Source: Methylomicrobium sp051061015 (GTDB lineage Bacteria; Pseudomonadota; Gammaproteobacteria; Methylococcales; Methylomonadaceae). From it: a stretch of DNA of 64,000 nt. Numbering within the stretch: the stretch's first letter is position 1; each line of letters begins with the position of its first letter. Made by a program: the position numbers and the translations under genes. Where the stretch lies: contig JBPFEG010000088.1 in NCBI GenBank assembly GCA_051061015.1, positions 310,001-374,000 on the forward strand, read 5' to 3'. Under the pieces are notes generated by a model, which saw nothing but the letters and a program-made list of their open reading frames with translations, ran no database searches and was not told the origin of the DNA. Below are positions 61,016 through 64,000 of this stretch, piece by piece.

Positions 61016-63229
61016 TTAACCTGCCTGTAGGGCGTCAGTGCAACTGTCTATCAATGTGACCGGGTTAGAGTTTTCCGCCCCATCGGATACCGATACAGTT
61101 ACTCTAATTGCAAAATCGGGGTTATTTAATTCAGGGGAGGAACCCAAACGGTAGAGGTAAAGGTAATCAAAAATATAAGTCCAAAAATTTTGACTTAAAG
61201 CCTCAAGTAAGGGGGTTGGAAATGGAATTGAATCACCACTGTGATAGCTAATCGAGTAAGGGTCTAAGGAAATTTGTGAAGATGGGAAATTCGTTACTGC
61301 CATTACTGTTTGAAAATCAGGATATTGCCAGTCCAATTTAACGCTGTAGTTCTCTTTATCTATTGCAGGATCATCGAAAAAGACCTTCAATTCTTGATTA
61401 TAAGTAAACGAGTTTGGCGAAGAAACCGGTACACATGAGTTCAGTGAGCTAGTCTGTATATTAATCGTAGGAGCTACATTATTGACGGTAACAGTAGTTG
61501 CAGCCTGATTGGAACCGCCCAGCCCGGTTACCCGCAAGGTCACCGTCTGTACGACCGGACCATCAAGACCGGCAAAGGTTGGCGTTGCCCCCAAGGTTTC
61601 GAAGGTGCCGTTATTGTCCAGGTCCCATTCATAAGTTAATTGACTATCTCCAGGACCAGCAACGGCGGTACCGTTCAGTTGGATCGAGCTCCCTTCATTC
61701 ACTGTATAAGGCCCGCCCGCATTCACCAGAGGCGGCTGGGCTTTCGCCAGATCTTCATCCACTTTGCCGTCGCCGTCGTCATCTCGTTCATTAAATAATT
61801 CTTCGTCGATTTTGTGGTCACAGTCATTGTCAATCCCGTCCCCCTGCTCGGTTTCGGCTGGAGTGCAAGGATTCGCAATATTAGCCAATCTATTTCCCCC
61901 CGGGTAACCGTACGAGTCGGAATCCGCAAAGCCATAGGAAAAAACACCAAATGGTACGATCGGCGAAAGATGCGAAATCGTGTGCGCCCCAATGCCGACC
62001 TTTAGCTGGGTACCGGAATAGCCGGTGGACCCTATCGCTGCGAATGGCAGAGTAAAGGCCGTGTCAGGAATGGGCGCCTCATCCAGACGCAGACCCGCCA
62101 ATTGGTCTGTCGGCGCCACGATATTAATAAAGTTATTGAAGGCCACCGGCTCGACAGGAGGCGTGCTGACAAAATAGTCAGAGCCAAACTGCTCGGTAGG
62201 CGGGATGATCATCATGAAGGGATCGGAAACCACCCGATCGGCCGACGTCCCTTTGGAATACTGCACTACGAGCGCCGGTGCGCTGGTGGTGATTTGATGA
62301 AAAGAGCCCGAGGCCAAATTGACCTGCTTGAATTTACCTCTTTTCAGCCGGGCCACAACAGCGCCGTCGATCCTGACTTCCGTGCCGTCATGCGCTGCCA
62401 GAATCCGGAAAATATCCCCCCCTGTCCGGGTCGCTAACGGGGTGGTCAAAAACTCAGTGCCCCAGGTCGTGATGGGTGGGATTTGTTCGACCAGATGATC
62501 GCAAGCCAATGCCCGGGACGGGACGATACCGCATTGATGACCGCTGAATACCGAAACCGGTTTGGAGGAGGTGATCACCGAGCCGGTCAGGTCGGCAGTA
62601 TAACCGCCTTTGGCCTTAAACTGGATGCTCTGCAACCGATTCAGGGTAAAGCGCGCCGATTTTCCTGCTTTGATGGATTTGACATCCGCCCCCGCAATCG
62701 TGGATTTTTTCGGCGTAATCGTGATTTCGGTGCCATCTTCTTGCGCGATGATTTGCAGTTCACCCGGCAAGGATTTCTTGGCGTTGGGCATCGACGGCAC
62801 GAGATATTCGGTCCCGGCCACATCGGTGGGTAAACCCAGGTATGCGTCGGTGCTAAACACTTTCTGGTTCAAGCCATAGACCACGAACTCATCCGGCGCG
62901 GATAGCAATAACCCTTTGTTTTCAATCGTACCGCTGCCGGCGGCACGGACCGCGACCGGCAAAGTGACCGGTGTGACCGTCCCGGCATCGACCGGAAAAG
63001 TCGCAGGACCGAAGCCTGCGCCCTGCACGGTCACCGTCGTGGATTTAGGCGCAGTGAGGTAAAAACTGACGCTGCCGCCGCCGTCGTAGTTCTCCATAAA
63101 GCCCAAGACGAACTCCCGGCCCTGATTATCTGGCGCAGCCGCTACCGGACCGATGGCTCCCATTGAAACAATAGCCAACGCCAGCTTCTGTAGCAGCCGA
63201 GCCGGCCGTGGACTCAAATTAAGCTTCAT
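61016..63229 (-). CDS. Large exported protein: IgGFc-binding-like, MopE-like and PKD parts
   Basis: About 737 residues from ATG 63229, with GGAGGG and GAGG upstream. The signal peptide ends near VAAAP. Residues 35-440 resemble the IgGFc-binding N-terminal domain (GREFVLGFMENYDGG, VFSGHQCGIVPSRALACDHLVEQ, PPTEQFGSDYFV). Then come acidic metal-site repeats, DGIDNDCDHKIDEE and RDDDGDGKVDEDL, of the kind seen in MopE-like proteins. A PKD domain follows (VNAGGPYTVNEGSSIQLNG, YEWDLDNNGTFE). The last 130 residues are unassigned. It is probably exported to the cell surface or outside and involved in contact or metal binding; no partner gene is near. Confidence 0.82.
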   Translation of the reverse strand: MKLNLSPRPARLLQKLALAIVSMGAIGPVAAAPDNQGREFVLGFMENYDGGGSVSFYLTAPKSTTVTVQGAGFGPATFPVDAGTVTPVTLPVAVRAAGSGTIENKGLLLSAPDEFVVYGLNQKVFSTDAYLGLPTDVAGTEYLVPSMPNAKKSLPGELQIIAQEDGTEITITPKKSTIAGADVKSIKAGKSARFTLNRLQSIQFKAKGGYTADLTGSVITSSKPVSVFSGHQCGIVPSRALACDHLVEQIPPITTWGTEFLTTPLATRTGGDIFRILAAHDGTEVRIDGAVVARLKRGKFKQVNLASGSFHQITTSAPALVVQYSKGTSADRVVSDPFMMIIPPTEQFGSDYFVSTPPVEPVAFNNFINIVAPTDQLAGLRLDEAPIPDTAFTLPFAAIGSTGYSGTQLKVGIGAHTISHLSPIVPFGVFSYGFADSDSYGYPGGNRLANIANPCTPAETEQGDGIDNDCDHKIDEELFNERDDDGDGKVDEDLAKAQPPLVNAGGPYTVNEGSSIQLNGTAVAGPGDSQLTYEWDLDNNGTFETLGATPTFAGLDGPVVQTVTLRVTGLGGSNQAATTVTVNNVAPTINIQTSSLNSCVPVSSPNSFTYNQELKVFFDDPAIDKENYSVKLDWQYPDFQTVMAVTNFPSSQISLDPYSISYHSGDSIPFPTPLLEALSQNFWTYIFDYLYLYRLGSSPELNNPDFAIRVTVSVSDGAENSNPVTLIDSCTDALQAG

Positions 63230-63617
63230 TATCCTCACTCTTCCCTCCAACTATCGAAATGGTCAAAACGCCTTTAGATATCGCGCCTTATTTTATTTTT
63301 TGTGAAACGCTTCAAAACTTTTTTAAGTGTTTTGCATTGTCAAATAGCTCATTCTGATCTAATTAAGCCAACTTCACAATTCCAAAATTTAATCCTCATC
63401 CTGGTCATGCAAATTTGCCTTATAACCCGCAGAGTAATACTTCGTTAAAAGTTCCCCACAAGCATATACAAGCGCTAGCTTAACCGCTGCGCTGGCCATG
63501 TGTGCCCCGTTGAGCGACGAGATTTCGACCCCACGACTCGAAGAGGAAAGCTCCAGATTTTTTAGAAATTATTGTGCTCCGAACGGCGCAAAGACAGCTT
63601 GCGCCATTTTTGGACTA
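63230..63617. other. Gene-free stretch between the PKD protein and the NUDIX gene
   Basis: About 390 bases without a convincing frame. A hairpin, GGCGCAA against TTGCGCC (63585-63605), is followed by ATTTTT on the + strand. On the - strand, where the NUDIX gene ends, no T run follows. Confidence 0.55.
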
Positions 63618-64000
63618 TCAACTCCAGTTTTGCCGGAGTTGATCCCGATTCAGCGCCAGCCATTGCAGCGCCAGAATCGGAATCGCGGACTCGATTTCCC
63701 CGCTTTCGATCATTCGATAAGCGTCGGTAAAAGGCACTGCCCGTACCAGAATATCTTCGTCTTCATGATCGAGCCCATGAACGCCCCCGACCAAACGGCT
63801 GTCGACCTTGCCGCAGAACAGCGTGATCATTTCCGCATACCCGCCCGGCGACGTATAGAATTGCATCAACTTGATCAACGCCTCGATCTGGCATCCGGCC
63901 TCTTCCTCCGCTTCGCGGTAAGCGACGTCTTCGGCGGTTTCACCGTCTTCGATCGCCCCGGCCACGATTTCGACCAGCCACGCCCGCTCGGGACAGCCGA
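63618..64000 (-). CDS. NUDIX hydrolase, ADP-ribose pyrophosphatase-like (5' end outside window)
   Basis: About 127 residues visible; the frame is open to the right edge, so the gene starts beyond the window and the GTG at 63965 is internal. The NUDIX box is complete: GAIEDGETAEDVAYREAEEEAG. The residues before it (ERAWLVEIVAG) and after it (FYTSPGGYAEMITLFCGKVD) match NudF-type ADP-ribose pyrophosphatases, which split ADP-ribose into AMP and ribose 5-phosphate. The C-terminus is complete (RDQLRQNWS). It is a housekeeping-type gene and seems unrelated to the PKD protein beside it. Confidence 0.85.
   Translation of the reverse strand, partial: GCPERAWLVEIVAGAIEDGETAEDVAYREAEEEAGCQIEALIKLMQFYTSPGGYAEMITLFCGKVDSRLVGGVHGLDHEDEDILVRAVPFTDAYRMIESGEIESAIPILALQWLALNRDQLRQNWS

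Noticed and set aside
63585..63611. Hairpin with ATTTTT near the NUDIX gene as its terminator
   Set aside because: The T run is on the + strand, but the NUDIX gene is on the - strand and no + strand gene precedes it.
1..64000. tRNA genes, CRISPR arrays, transposases or integrases
   Set aside because: None was found: no cloverleaf-like segments, no spaced short repeats, and no DDE or tyrosine-recombinase motifs.

Overview
The window looks like a chromosomal segment of a Gram-negative bacterium, most likely a gammaproteobacterium. The signs are a complete proteobacterial type VI secretion system (T6SS), several lipobox lipoproteins, an autotransporter-type outer-membrane barrel and the gene style. 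A methanotroph-like (Methylococcales) origin is only an impression; nothing in the window proves it. No rRNA, tRNA, CRISPR array, transposase or integrase was seen.

Positions 1-16,300 form a + strand surface-glycan cluster. It opens with the 3' end of a polysaccharide-associated HAD-like protein and a sulfotransferase-like gene. Next come a HAD-UbiA fusion, a DprE1-like FAD oxidase and a DprE2-like reductase, a set that resembles the mycobacterial route to polyprenyl-phospho-D-arabinose. A GT-C-type membrane protein, an NAD-dependent epimerase, an FAD oxidoreductase, a methyltransferase and a GtrA-type flippase follow. The cluster ends with a WbsX-RgpF fusion, two family-2 glycosyltransferases and an atypical epimerase-like protein. 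AT-rich genes alternate with GC-richer ones, which suggests mosaic assembly.

Positions 16,400-22,700 hold an ATP-grasp-like protein (-), two nearly identical 39-residue lipoprotein genes, each with its own promoter (-), an HTTM-DCC membrane protein (-), and a threonine-to-glycine pair, Tdh-like and Kbl-like (+).

Positions 22,900-58,900 are the T6SS region. On the + strand are a caspase-fold/Sel1 lipoprotein, a PpkA-like Ser/Thr kinase and an alpha/beta-hydrolase lipoprotein. On the - strand, read from right to left, the order is tssA, tssB, tssC, hcp, tagJ, tssE, tssF, tssG, tssH, three effector-like orphans, a small T6SS-associated protein, PAAR, vgrG, tssJ, an FHA gene (tagH-like), tssK, tssL, tssM, a TagF-PP2C fusion, a TssB-TssC-like single-chain paralogue, an FHA-transmembrane-lytic transglycosylase, and a nuclease-fold-like protein. 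All 13 core components are present, with kinase, phosphatase and FHA genes for phospho-control. The three orphans between tssH and the PAAR gene carry, respectively, a Cys-His-Asp pattern, a CNF1-like Cys/His deamidase pattern and a nuclease-like pattern. They are the best candidates for undescribed effectors.

Positions 59,000-64,000 hold an outer-membrane barrel protein with a clear sigma70-type promoter, three hairpins in a convergent intergenic region, a large exported protein with IgGFc-binding-like, MopE-like and PKD parts (-), and a NUDIX hydrolase cut by the right edge (-).
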